Shown piece by piece: positions 1 through 8,745 of a DNA stretch of 64,000 nt. Source of the DNA: Nephrocerus scutellatus (taxonomy: Eukaryota; Arthropoda; Insecta; Diptera; Pipunculidae). How positions within the stretch are numbered: position 1 is the first letter of the stretch; the number at the start of each line of letters is the position of its first letter. The DNA lies in contig OX352764.1 of assembly GCA_947095585.1 (NCBI GenBank), forward strand, positions 1 to 64,000, in the 5' to 3' direction. The translations under genes and the position numbers were made by a program. Under the pieces are notes generated by a model that saw nothing but the letters and a program-made list of their open reading frames with translations, was not told the origin of the DNA and did not search any database.

Positions 1-22
1 TCTATCTACCTATCTATCTACA

Positions 23-60
<38 letters not shown>

Positions 61-436
61 CCTAACTATCCTGCTATCTAGCCATCTATCTATCTATCCG
101 TCTATCTCTCTATCTATTTATCTACCTATCTAACTATCCTTCTATCTATCCTTCTATCGATCTATATATCTATCTATCTGTCTATCTCTCTATCTATCTA
201 TCTATCTACCTAACTATCCTGCTATTTATCTATCCATCTATCTATCTGTCTATCTCTCTATCTATCTACCCAACTATCTTTCCACCTATCTATCTATCTA
301 GCAATCTATCTATCTATCTATCTATCTACCCACCTATCTATCTACCTATATATCTACCTATCTATCTATCCATCTATCTAACTATTTATCTATCTATCTA
401 TCTATCTATCTACCTATCCATCCACCTGACTATCCT

Positions 437-500
<64 letters not shown>

Positions 501-529
501 CCCACCTATCTACCTACCTATCTATCTAC

Positions 530-564
<35 letters not shown>

Positions 565-977
565 CCTAACTATCCTGCTATCTAGCCATCTATCTATCTA
601 TCCGTCTATCTCTCTATCTATTTATCTACCTATCTAACTATCCTTCTATCTATCCTTATATCGCTCTATATATCTATCTATCTATCTATCTGTCTATCTC
701 TCTATCTATCTCTCTATCTACCTAACTATCCTTCTATCTATCTATCCTTCTATCTATTTATCTACCCATTTAACTATCCTTCTATCTAACTATCTATCTA
801 TCTATATATCTATCTATCTACCCACCTATCTATCTATCTATCCATCTATCTATCTATCTATCCATCTATCTATCTATCTATCTATCTATCTTATTATCTA
901 TCTACCTAACTATCCTTCTATCTATCTACTTACCTACCCATCTAACTATCCTGCTATCCATTATCTATCTATCTATC

Positions 978-1037
978 TGTATATCTCTCTATCTATCTGT
1001 ATATCTCTCTATCTATCTGTATATCTCTCTATCTATC
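978..1037. repeat. 20-bp minisatellite, three copies, inside CTAT tract
   Basis: Three consecutive copies of CTGTATATCTCTCTATCTAT lie inside the CTAT tract. The same block recurs in every unit (for example 5768-5827), so it predates the spread of the macrosatellite unit. Confidence 0.9.
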
Positions 1038-1068
1038 TACCTAACTATCTTTCCACCTATTTATCTAC

Positions 1069-1123
<55 letters not shown>

Positions 1124-1196
1124 CCCACCTATCTATCTACCTATCTATCTATATATCTATATATCTATCTATCTATCTATCTATCCATCTATCTAA

Positions 1197-1227
<31 letters not shown>

Positions 1228-1368
1228 CCTATCCATCCACCTGAATATCCTTTTATCTATCTATCTATCTATCCACCTACCAATCTATCTACCTAACTAT
1301 CCTTCCATCTAGCCATCTATCTATCTATCCGTCTATCTCTCTATCTATTTATCTACCTATGTAACTAT

Positions 1369-1416
1369 CCTTCTATCGATCCTTCTATCGATCCTTCTAT
1401 CGATCCTTCTATCGAT
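1369..1416. repeat. 12-bp minisatellite CCTTCTATCGAT x4
   Basis: Four perfect copies of CCTTCTATCGAT sit in the CTAT tract, each with an ATCGAT site. The block recurs in every unit (for example 6159-6206) with the same copy number. Confidence 0.9.
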
Positions 1417-1418
1417 CC

Positions 1419-1458
<40 letters not shown>

Positions 1459-1591
1459 GTCTATCTCTCTATCTATCTCTCTATCTACCTAACTATCCTT
1501 CTATCTACCTATCCTCCTATCATCTATTTATCTACCCATCTAACTATCCTTCTACCTATCTATCTATCTATATATCTAACTATCTACCCAC

Positions 1592-1639
<48 letters not shown>

Positions 1640-1860
1640 AATTTGAATTCCCCTTCATCCTGTCTTTCTAATTTTAATTCCCCGTCCCTCTATATATCCA
1701 TCTTACTATCTTTCAAATATATTCCACATAATTTCGCTTGTTTCGGCTAGGTTAGATGCAGGATATCACCTGCAGGATGTCTGTCGCTGCCCGGGCATAT
1801 GCCTTGGGACATCACTCTCATCCAGGCCCTAACGTTCGACGTTCTACGAGAAAATATATG
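1640..1860. repeat. Palindrome-rich terminal module of the macrosatellite unit
   Basis: About 220 bp of non-microsatellite sequence lies between the CTAT tract and the unit boundary. It opens with two AATTCCCC boxes. It then carries closely packed dyads: GCAGG/CCTGC (1758-1773), GATGTC/GACATC arms (1776-1813) enclosing GCCCGGGC (1789-1796) and GGCATATGCC (1794-1803), and AACGT-TCG-ACGTT (1831-1843). TGCAGGAT is directly repeated at 1757 and 1771. The module ends in AAAATATATG. There are eight copies in the window: six precede a spacer, one precedes CTAT repeats (6650) and one precedes the 180-bp satellite (32698). It could be the terminus of an old mobile element, but no terminal repeats or target duplications are visible. 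No coding capacity is recognised. Confidence 0.8.
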
Positions 1861-2175
1861 TTATCATACCAGTAGCTTCCATCAGATAGGTAGTTGTTAA
1901 GTAGTTTAAATTCAATTTTTTTTCTTTTAAATTTCACATTTCCTGGCATATCTGGGAAACCTTTGCTTTTCCCTATCACCAAAAATTGTTTCCAGAATCC
2001 TTTGGACTCTCGGAACCTCACAACATCCTAAATTAATAACTAAAATGTTAATGTAACATCCAACTAAATATTTGATCTTGAATTGGTTGGCCTCAACCCA
2101 ATTCCTGGTCACGTCAAGTTAAACCATACGTTTACACTTGATCAAATAATGTCATTTATACACAATAACATTCAA

Positions 2176-2214
2176 TGATGTATGCATGTCCTTACGATAT
2201 ACATGCACGCATCA
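2176..2214. other. 14-bp imperfect hairpin in spacer
   Basis: Arms TGATGTATGCATGT and ACATGCACGCATCA pair at 12 of 14 positions. One of the remaining two becomes a G-U wobble in RNA, and the loop is 11 nt. It is present in all six full units. No function is assigned. Confidence 0.7.
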
Positions 2215-2374
2215 CCGAATGTTCACAAATCGACGCGTTGTCTACAGCTTATTCAGGTATAGATCTTCTCAAAACATCCACACTGGCAGAATATATATTA
2301 TTCGCCACTGCATAGGTTTTCGTTCCCACTGTCATGTGGTATAAAAATTATACTCACGAATTATGACTACCAGA

Positions 2375-2393
2375 CGTACATTTAAGATGTACG
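2375..2393. other. 7-bp perfect hairpin in spacer
   Basis: CGTACAT-TTAAG-ATGTACG forms a perfect stem with a 5-nt loop. The only substitution I found among the six spacers (14065 in unit 3) falls in its right arm. Confidence 0.65.
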
Positions 2394-2656
2394 CCGGCAC
2401 TCATGATTCCTAATTACCTCTCATAACACTCAACACAAAATCGTCTACTACTTTTATCACACAAAACGCAGACACAATTAGCGCATGGCGCCACGCAAAA
2501 TGCAAACTTGCTATCCTTCCTGGAAAGCAATGCAACAGTCCTGTATACACATCTTCAACCCCTATCGCGTTTGCATATTGCTACAAAACAAGGATAGGAC
2601 CTAGTCTGCCTTCGGCACAGGATATCACCACAGATATCATTCAGTTCAAAACTACC

Positions 2657-2673
2657 AAACGATACACTCGTTT
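2657..2673. other. 6-bp hairpin AAACGA-TACAC-TCGTTT
   Basis: A perfect short inverted repeat with a 5-nt loop, followed immediately by the palindromes ACACGTGT and GTGCAC. It is present in every full unit. No function is assigned. Confidence 0.55.
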
Positions 2674-2700
2674 AACACGTGTGCACGGCAATCAAAATAG

Positions 2701-2945
2701 ACTCAACTTCTATTCGCAATAAAAAAACACGAACATCCTTGTTTTCCTACGCGCGTTCGTTGTCTAAATCTTTTGTTCTTTCATTTAAACACGTTTCCCT
2801 GTTCCTATAAATCGTAGTGCATAACAATGCTGTGCATAAACTCAACTTCTATTTGCAACAATAATCAACATCCTAGTTTTCCACGCGTGTTTGGTGATAA
2901 AGTTTTTCGGTTTTCTATTTAAACACTCAACAGTGCTGTGCAAAA
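2701..2945. repeat. Diverged direct duplication inside the spacer (2 copies)
   Basis: Copy A begins ACTCAACTTCTATTCGCAA at 2701 and copy B begins ACTCAACTTCTATTTGCAA at 2840. Both continue in parallel through an ACATCCT.GTTTTCC box, a CGCG-containing box, a TTTAAACAC box and an ending with GCTGTGC. Copy B is shorter because of deletions. The two have diverged substantially, so this duplication is much older than the amplification of the 4.8-kb unit. Confidence 0.75.
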
Positions 2946-3235
2946 AATACTAAAATAAAAAACAAATAAAAAACAAACAAAAACAACCAAAAGGAAGAAC
3001 CACAATGGACAATAATTCAATAACCCACAAAGAACAGGACATAACCGAAGTTGACTGAGCAGAAAATGATTCAATATTAAATAAATGGTATGTTATCTCT
3101 GTTGACTTTATTCACATATTTTAAATATTTTTACTATCTTAATCACAACACTTAAAAATAACACACTTAAGAAACTCCTACCCTGCTTCTTGGTTTCGCA
3201 CCAAAACAAAACCCATCCCAACTCAGGCCGAGTAA

Positions 3236-3280
3236 GCTCGCTGATGACGCCCTGTGGTGAGGGCAGAAAACGTTTCGAGC
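3236..3280 (+). ncRNA. Hammerhead ribozyme candidate, type I (unit 1)
   Basis: The elements of a self-cleaving type I hammerhead appear in order. Stem I 5' arm is GCTCG (3236-3240), followed by core box CTGATGA (3241-3247). Stem II is GCCCT/AGGGC (3249-3253 with 3260-3264) around the loop GTGGTG. The second core box GAAA is 3266-3269. Stem III is minimal, from AACGTT (3269-3274); U3275 is the cleavage-site nucleotide, and the stem I 3' arm is CGAGC (3276-3280). A possible outer stem I pairs 3185-3194 with 3282-3291 at 9 of 10 positions. AACGTT is self-complementary, so the stem could form between two molecules. Family knowledge: type I hammerheads with very short stem III occur in Penelope-like elements, animal retrozymes and satellites such as newt Sat2. 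One oddity is a C3248-A3265 mismatch where G10.1-C11.1 is usual, which may lower activity. Activity and transcription are inferred. Confidence 0.6.
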
Positions 3281-3288
3281 CACCAAAA

Positions 3289-3303
3289 AGCAACTCAGTT
3301 GCT
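3289..3303 (+). other. Hairpin AGCAAC-TCA-GTTGCT just after ribozyme
   Basis: A perfect 6-bp stem with a 3-nt loop begins 9 nt after the stem I arm of the ribozyme candidate. It competes partly with the proposed outer stem I (3282-3291). It is conserved in all six units. Confidence 0.6.
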
Positions 3304-3327
3304 TAAAAACCCCTTTACGGGAAAGAA

Positions 3328-3352
3328 AATCCTCCGTCTTAAACGGAGGATT
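3328..3352 (+). other. Perfect 10-bp hairpin downstream of ribozyme
   Basis: AATCCTCCGT and ACGGAGGATT pair perfectly around the loop CTTAA. A weaker CCC/GGG stem (about 3310-3321) lies between this hairpin and the one at 3289. It starts about 50 nt after the predicted cleavage site, so it would lie near the 5' end of a cleaved RNA. It recurs at 10213-10237, 15003-15027, 19794-19818, 24585-24609 and 29376-29400. It looks like a bacterial terminator stem, but there is no U-tract and the context is eukaryotic. Confidence 0.75.
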
Positions 3353-3685
3353 AACAAATATACGGCCTATCTGTCTGTCACCTTTTTAAATATCAAATAC
3401 TCTTACACTACCATTATTCATTATCTATTATTATTATTATATTATTACATTTAATATATACTACATCAAATTTCCAATACATTTAAACACACTTGACTAC
3501 AATCAAATGTAATGAAATTAACAGTCAATAAGGTAACAAAAAAACGCAATGACAAATACAACGACTATAAATTTACCGCTCAAAAATAAATCTCTTTACC
3601 AAACGAATTCACAGTTCCAAAAAGAACCTTTTTAAACTCTGCGAACTATATGAAGTAACACTGAAGAGTCGCAATACAATTCACA

Positions 3686-4041
3686 ACTTACCTAATGGGC
3701 ATTGACTAGAACAAAACAATCCGCACTTACACTACTTTTCAGAGCCTAGTAAATTTAAAATATACTTGATTACAATCACATAAATATATTTATATACCGC
3801 AGCGTCCAGGAACCTTTACTGCTCGCAAATATGAAAATTTAAAAGATAATTGTTCTACGCACCTGCTTCTACAAGCTTTTTCCTGTTTCAAACAAAAAAA
3901 TCACAACTTACCTTGTCGCTTCCTGATACCACTGGTACGCCTTCTATCAACCTGAAAATACATAAAGAAGAACCAAACTTTAATAATGCAATTATTACAA
4001 ACATCTAAAGTCAGGATACTTACAGTTTTTACATCAATTCT
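3686..4041 (-). other. Cluster of splice-site consensus around micro-exon-like segments
   Basis: Reading the minus strand, four GTAAGT donors and one GTGCGT donor lie within about 350 bp, each preceded by a T-rich AG acceptor. The implied segments are 16 nt (4024-4039), 40 nt (3912-3951, acceptor TATTTTCAG), 20 nt (3863-3882, acceptor TTTGAAACAG), 15 nt (3731-3745) and 14 nt (3692-3705). I see no GTAAGT on the + strand of the same spacer. Joined in order, the pieces read open for about 22 codons and then hit TAG, so no intact protein follows. This could be a decayed captured gene fragment, a spliced non-coding RNA or coincidence. Confidence 0.3.
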
Positions 4042-4094
4042 GAAAATTGTTTGACACCAACAAAAGCGCATTCACTGTCACCCACATATCCAGT

Positions 4095-4157
4095 TTTCAT
4101 AAGCTCACACATTGCGATTACACAGCGGCTTTAACACCGCATACGCAATCTATGAAA
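4095..4157. other. Three-tier nested inverted repeat
   Basis: TTTCAT (4095-4100) pairs with ATGAAA (4152-4157), ATTGCG (4111-4116) with CGCAAT (4144-4149), and GCGG (4125-4128) with CCGC (4137-4140). The three pairs are nested and separated by unpaired stretches. It is present in all full units and could be a structured RNA element or a cruciform. Confidence 0.5.
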
Positions 4158-4414
4158 CTATCACTCTGGCACTGAACTTATTCCTGGAAGTTTAAGCCTA
4201 TCCTATGTGACGCCTATATCAAATTAATTCACATTATTGTTAACCTCTGAACGAGCTTCTAATTCCAGTTTAACGGATTCTCTTATGACAAGGTCTATTC
4301 TGAAGTCAATCACAATTTTGAATATGTTATTCTTCAACTTCTGATTGAACTTCTGATTTCATATTGACCCCAGCGGATGAACTTTCTTATGTCAAGGATG
4401 ATCCAGAGACCAAA

Positions 4415-4430
4415 TCTATCTGTCTATCTC

Positions 4431-4478
<48 letters not shown>

Positions 4479-4734
4479 CCTAACTATCCTGCTATCTATC
4501 TATCCATCTATCTATCTGTCTATCTCTCTATCTATCTACCCAACTATCTTTCCACCTATCTATCTATCAATCAATCTATCTATCTATCTATCTACCCACC
4601 TATCTATCTACCTATCTATCTACCTATCTATCTACCTATCTATCTATATATCTATCTATCTATCTATCCATCTATCTAACTATTTATCTATCTATCTATC
4701 TATCTATCTACCTATCCATCCACCTGACTATCCT

Positions 4735-4770
<36 letters not shown>

Positions 4771-4812
4771 CCCACTTATCTATCTACCTATCTATCTACC
4801 TATCTATCTACA

Positions 4813-4850
<38 letters not shown>

Positions 4851-5226
4851 CCTAACTATCCTGCTATCTAGCCATCTATCTATCTATCCGTCTATCTCTC
4901 TATCTATTTATCTACCTATCTAACTATCCTTCTATCTATCCTTCTATCGATCTATATATCTATCTATCTGTCTATCTCTCTATCTATCTATCTATCTACC
5001 TAACTATCCTGCTATTTATCTATCCATCTATCTATCTGTCTATCTCTCTATCTATCTACCCAACTATCTTTCCACCTATCTATCTATCTAGCAATCTATC
5101 TATCTATCTATCTATCTACCCACCTATCTATCTACCTATATATCTACCTATCTATCTATCCATCTATCTAACTATTTATCTATCTATCTATCTATCTATC
5201 TACCTATCCATCCACCTGACTATCCT

Positions 5227-5290
<64 letters not shown>

Positions 5291-5319
5291 CCCACCTATC
5301 TACCTACCTATCTATCTAC

Positions 5320-5354
<35 letters not shown>

Positions 5355-5858
5355 CCTAACTATCCTGCTATCTAGCCATCTATCTATCTATCCGTCTATC
5401 TCTCTATCTATTTATCTACCTATCTAACTATCCTTCTATCTATCCTTATATCGCTCTATATATCTATCTATCTATCTATCTGTCTATCTCTCTATCTATC
5501 TCTCTATCTACCTAACTATCCTTCTATCTATCTATCCTTCTATCTATTTATCTACCCATTTAACTATCCTTCTATCTAACTATCTATCTATCTATATATC
5601 TATCTATCTACCCACCTATCTATCTATCTATCCATCTATCTATCTATCTATCCATCTATCTATCTATCTATCTATCTATCTTATTATCTATCTACCTAAC
5701 TATCCTTCTATCTATCTACTTACCTACCCATCTAACTATCCTGCTATCCATTATCTATCTATCTATCTGTATATCTCTCTATCTATCTGTATATCTCTCT
5801 ATCTATCTGTATATCTCTCTATCTATCTACCTAACTATCTTTCCACCTATTTATCTAC

Positions 5859-5913
<55 letters not shown>

Positions 5914-5986
5914 CCCACCTATCTATCTACCTATCTATCTATATATCTATATATCTATCTATCTATCTATCTATCCATCTATCTAA

Positions 5987-6017
<31 letters not shown>

Positions 6018-6208
6018 CCTATCCATCCACCTGAATATCCTTTTATCTATCTATCTATCTATCCACCTACCAATCTATCTACCTAACTATCCTTCCATCT
6101 AGCCATCTATCTATCTATCCGTCTATCTCTCTATCTATTTATCTACCTATGTAACTATCCTTCTATCGATCCTTCTATCGATCCTTCTATCGATCCTTCT
6201 ATCGATCC

Positions 6209-6248
<40 letters not shown>

Positions 6249-6381
6249 GTCTATCTCTCTATCTATCTCTCTATCTACCTAACTATCCTTCTATCTACCT
6301 ATCCTCCTATCATCTATTTATCTACCCATCTAACTATCCTTCTACCTATCTATCTATCTATATATCTAACTATCTACCCAC

Positions 6382-6429
<48 letters not shown>
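4415..6429. repeat. Degenerate CTAT tract, unit 1 (~2.0 kb)
   Basis: This is the complete tract, of which unit 0 shows the right-hand part. It starts abruptly after the spacer sequence GAGACCAAAT and ends at the module. The open frame across 4377-4679, which translates to Leu-Ser-Ile-Tyr repeats, is a by-product of the repeat and not a gene. Confidence 0.97.
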
Positions 6430-6650
6430 AATTTGAATTCCCCTTCATCCTGTCTTTCTAATTTTAATTCCCCGTCCCTCTATATATCCATCTTACTATC
6501 TTTCAAATATATTCCACATAATTTCGCTTGTTTCGGCTAGGTTAGATGCAGGATATCACCTGCAGGATGTCTGTCGCTGCCCGGGCATATGCCTTGGGAC
6601 ATCACTCTCATCCAGGCCCTAACGTTCGACGTTCTACGAGAAAATATATG
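6430..6650. repeat. Palindrome-rich module, unit 1
   Basis: This copy matches 1640-1860. Unlike other copies it is followed directly by CTAT repeats instead of the spacer, at the 6650/6651 junction. Confidence 0.9.
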
Positions 6651-6829
6651 CTATCTATCTATCAATCAATCTATCTATCTATCTATCTACCCACCTATCT
6701 ATCTACCTATCTATCTACCTATCTATCTACCTATCTATCTATATATCTATCTATCTATCTATCCATCTATCTAACTATTTATCTATCTATCTATCTATCT
6801 ATCTACCTATCCATCCACCTGACTATCCT

Positions 6830-6865
<36 letters not shown>

Positions 6866-6907
6866 CCCACTTATCTATCTACCTATCTATCTACCTATCT
6901 ATCTACA

Positions 6908-6945
<38 letters not shown>

Positions 6946-7321
6946 CCTAACTATCCTGCTATCTAGCCATCTATCTATCTATCCGTCTATCTCTCTATCT
7001 ATTTATCTACCTATCTAACTATCCTTCTATCTATCCTTCTATCGATCTATATATCTATCTATCTGTCTATCTCTCTATCTATCTATCTATCTACCTAACT
7101 ATCCTGCTATTTATCTATCCATCTATCTATCTGTCTATCTCTCTATCTATCTACCCAACTATCTTTCCACCTATCTATCTATCTAGCAATCTATCTATCT
7201 ATCTATCTATCTACCCACCTATCTATCTACCTATATATCTACCTATCTATCTATCCATCTATCTAACTATTTATCTATCTATCTATCTATCTATCTACCT
7301 ATCCATCCACCTGACTATCCT

Positions 7322-7385
<64 letters not shown>

Positions 7386-7414
7386 CCCACCTATCTACCT
7401 ACCTATCTATCTAC

Positions 7415-7449
<35 letters not shown>

Positions 7450-7953
7450 CCTAACTATCCTGCTATCTAGCCATCTATCTATCTATCCGTCTATCTCTCT
7501 ATCTATTTATCTACCTATCTAACTATCCTTCTATCTATCCTTATATCGCTCTATATATCTATCTATCTATCTATCTGTCTATCTCTCTATCTATCTCTCT
7601 ATCTACCTAACTATCCTTCTATCTATCTATCCTTCTATCTATTTATCTACCCATTTAACTATCCTTCTATCTAACTATCTATCTATCTATATATCTATCT
7701 ATCTACCCACCTATCTATCTATCTATCCATCTATCTATCTATCTATCCATCTATCTATCTATCTATCTATCTATCTTATTATCTATCTACCTAACTATCC
7801 TTCTATCTATCTACTTACCTACCCATCTAACTATCCTGCTATCCATTATCTATCTATCTATCTGTATATCTCTCTATCTATCTGTATATCTCTCTATCTA
7901 TCTGTATATCTCTCTATCTATCTACCTAACTATCTTTCCACCTATTTATCTAC

Positions 7954-8008
<55 letters not shown>

Positions 8009-8081
8009 CCCACCTATCTATCTACCTATCTATCTATATATCTATATATCTATCTATCTATCTATCTATCCATCTATCTAA

Positions 8082-8112
<31 letters not shown>

Positions 8113-8303
8113 CCTATCCATCCACCTGAATATCCTTTTATCTATCTATCTATCTATCCACCTACCAATCTATCTACCTAACTATCCTTCCATCTAGCCA
8201 TCTATCTATCTATCCGTCTATCTCTCTATCTATTTATCTACCTATGTAACTATCCTTCTATCGATCCTTCTATCGATCCTTCTATCGATCCTTCTATCGA
8301 TCC

Positions 8304-8343
<40 letters not shown>

Positions 8344-8476
8344 GTCTATCTCTCTATCTATCTCTCTATCTACCTAACTATCCTTCTATCTACCTATCCT
8401 CCTATCATCTATTTATCTACCCATCTAACTATCCTTCTACCTATCTATCTATCTATATATCTAACTATCTACCCAC

Positions 8477-8524
<48 letters not shown>

Positions 8525-8745
8525 AATTTGAATTCCCCTTCATCCTGTCTTTCTAATTTTAATTCCCCGTCCCTCTATATATCCATCTTACTATCTTTCA
8601 AATATATTCCACATAATTTCGCTTGTTTCGGCTAGGTTAGATGCAGGATATCACCTGCAGGATGTCTGTCGCTGCCCGGGCATATGCCTTGGGACATCAC
8701 TCTCATCCAGGCCCTAACGTTCGACGTTCTACGAGAAAATATATG
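6651..8745. repeat. 2095-bp tandem duplication of CTAT tract plus module, spacer absent
   Basis: This segment repeats 4556-6650: CTAT tract from CTATCTATCTATCAATCAAT onward (6651-8524) and then the module (8525-8745). The spacer and the first ~140 bp of the tract are missing, so this copy lacks the ribozyme candidate and spaces neighbouring ribozymes 6885 instead of 4790 bp apart. The left junction joins AAAATATATG to CTATCTAT with no obvious shared bases, since the base before the CTAT match is C in the source and G here. Confidence 0.93.

Larger units (their letters stand above)
1..1639. repeat. Degenerate (CTAT)n / (GATA)n tract, unit 0
   Basis: This is a long tetranucleotide tract, mostly perfect CTAT interrupted by recurring variants such as CTAC, CTGT, CCAT, CTCT, CTTC and ATAT. 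The interruptions are not random. Phrases such as CTATCTAGCCATCTATC recur about 503 bp apart (near 70 and 573), so the tract itself was built by nested duplications. The + strand has no stop codon in pure CTAT (it reads Leu-Ser-Ile-Tyr), which produces spurious open frames. The opposite strand is the GATA repeat. Confidence 0.97.
1..1860. repeat. Macrosatellite unit 0, 3' part only
   Basis: This is the right-hand end of a 4790-bp tandem unit whose beginning lies left of the window. Base 1 corresponds to base 4791 in the next unit, and the two stretches read the same throughout. It holds most of the CTAT tract and the palindrome-rich module that ends in AAAATATATG at 1860. The array therefore continues upstream of the window. 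Confidence 0.95.
1861..4414. other. 2.55-kb AT-rich spacer of unit 1, no recognisable gene
   Basis: This is complex, non-microsatellite sequence without a long open frame, tRNA, rRNA or known repeat that I recognise. It holds several hairpins, a diverged direct duplication (2701-2945), a hammerhead ribozyme candidate on the + strand (3236-3280), a 10-bp perfect hairpin (3328-3352), a TTA microsatellite near 3425-3447 and, on the minus strand, a cluster of splice-site consensus sequences (3686-4041). Equivalent spacers in the other units are 8746-11299, 13536-16089, 18326-20880, 23117-25671 and 27908-30462. Confidence 0.85.
1861..6650. repeat. Macrosatellite unit 1 (4790 bp)
   Basis: This is the first complete unit, described in detail by the entries within it. 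Order: spacer (1861-4414), CTAT tract (4415-6429), palindrome module (6430-6650). Compared by eye with units 2 to 6, the non-microsatellite part differs only in a poly-A run of 7 versus 8. No gene is recognised; the open frames present are 60-135 codons long, resemble no protein I know, and recur only because the unit recurs. Confidence 0.95.

Noticed and set aside
1818..2112. Two overlapping minus-strand frames of 61 and 67 codons, recurring in each unit
   Set aside because: They are short, overlap each other, cross the unit boundary and match no family I know. They recur only because the unit recurs. At 32656-32913 the same start fuses to satellite sequence, which supports chance.
3328..3352. 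Rho-independent bacterial terminator
   Set aside because: The stem is perfect, but no T-tract follows and everything else in the window is eukaryotic repeat DNA.
3108..3454. Frames of 61 (minus) and 66 (plus) codons over the ribozyme region
   Set aside because: They overlap on opposite strands and cover strong hairpins. The + strand frame ends in a TTA/TAT-rich tail. No protein signal is recognised.
1861..4414. tRNA, 5S rRNA or snRNA gene in the spacer
   Set aside because: I found no GGTTCGAATCC-like B box or other conserved internal boxes on either strand by reading.
1861..4555. Spacer block as a transposon insertion
   Set aside because: No terminal inverted repeats, target-site duplication or Helitron-type TC...CTRR ends fit the block borders, so I left it as one possible history only.
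4377..4679. Open frames of 60-134 codons encoding Leu-Ser-Ile-Tyr repeats (also 6546-6950, 11262-11564 and equivalents)
   Set aside because: CTAT repeats have no stop codon in any + strand frame, so these frames follow from the microsatellite and carry no evidence of coding.
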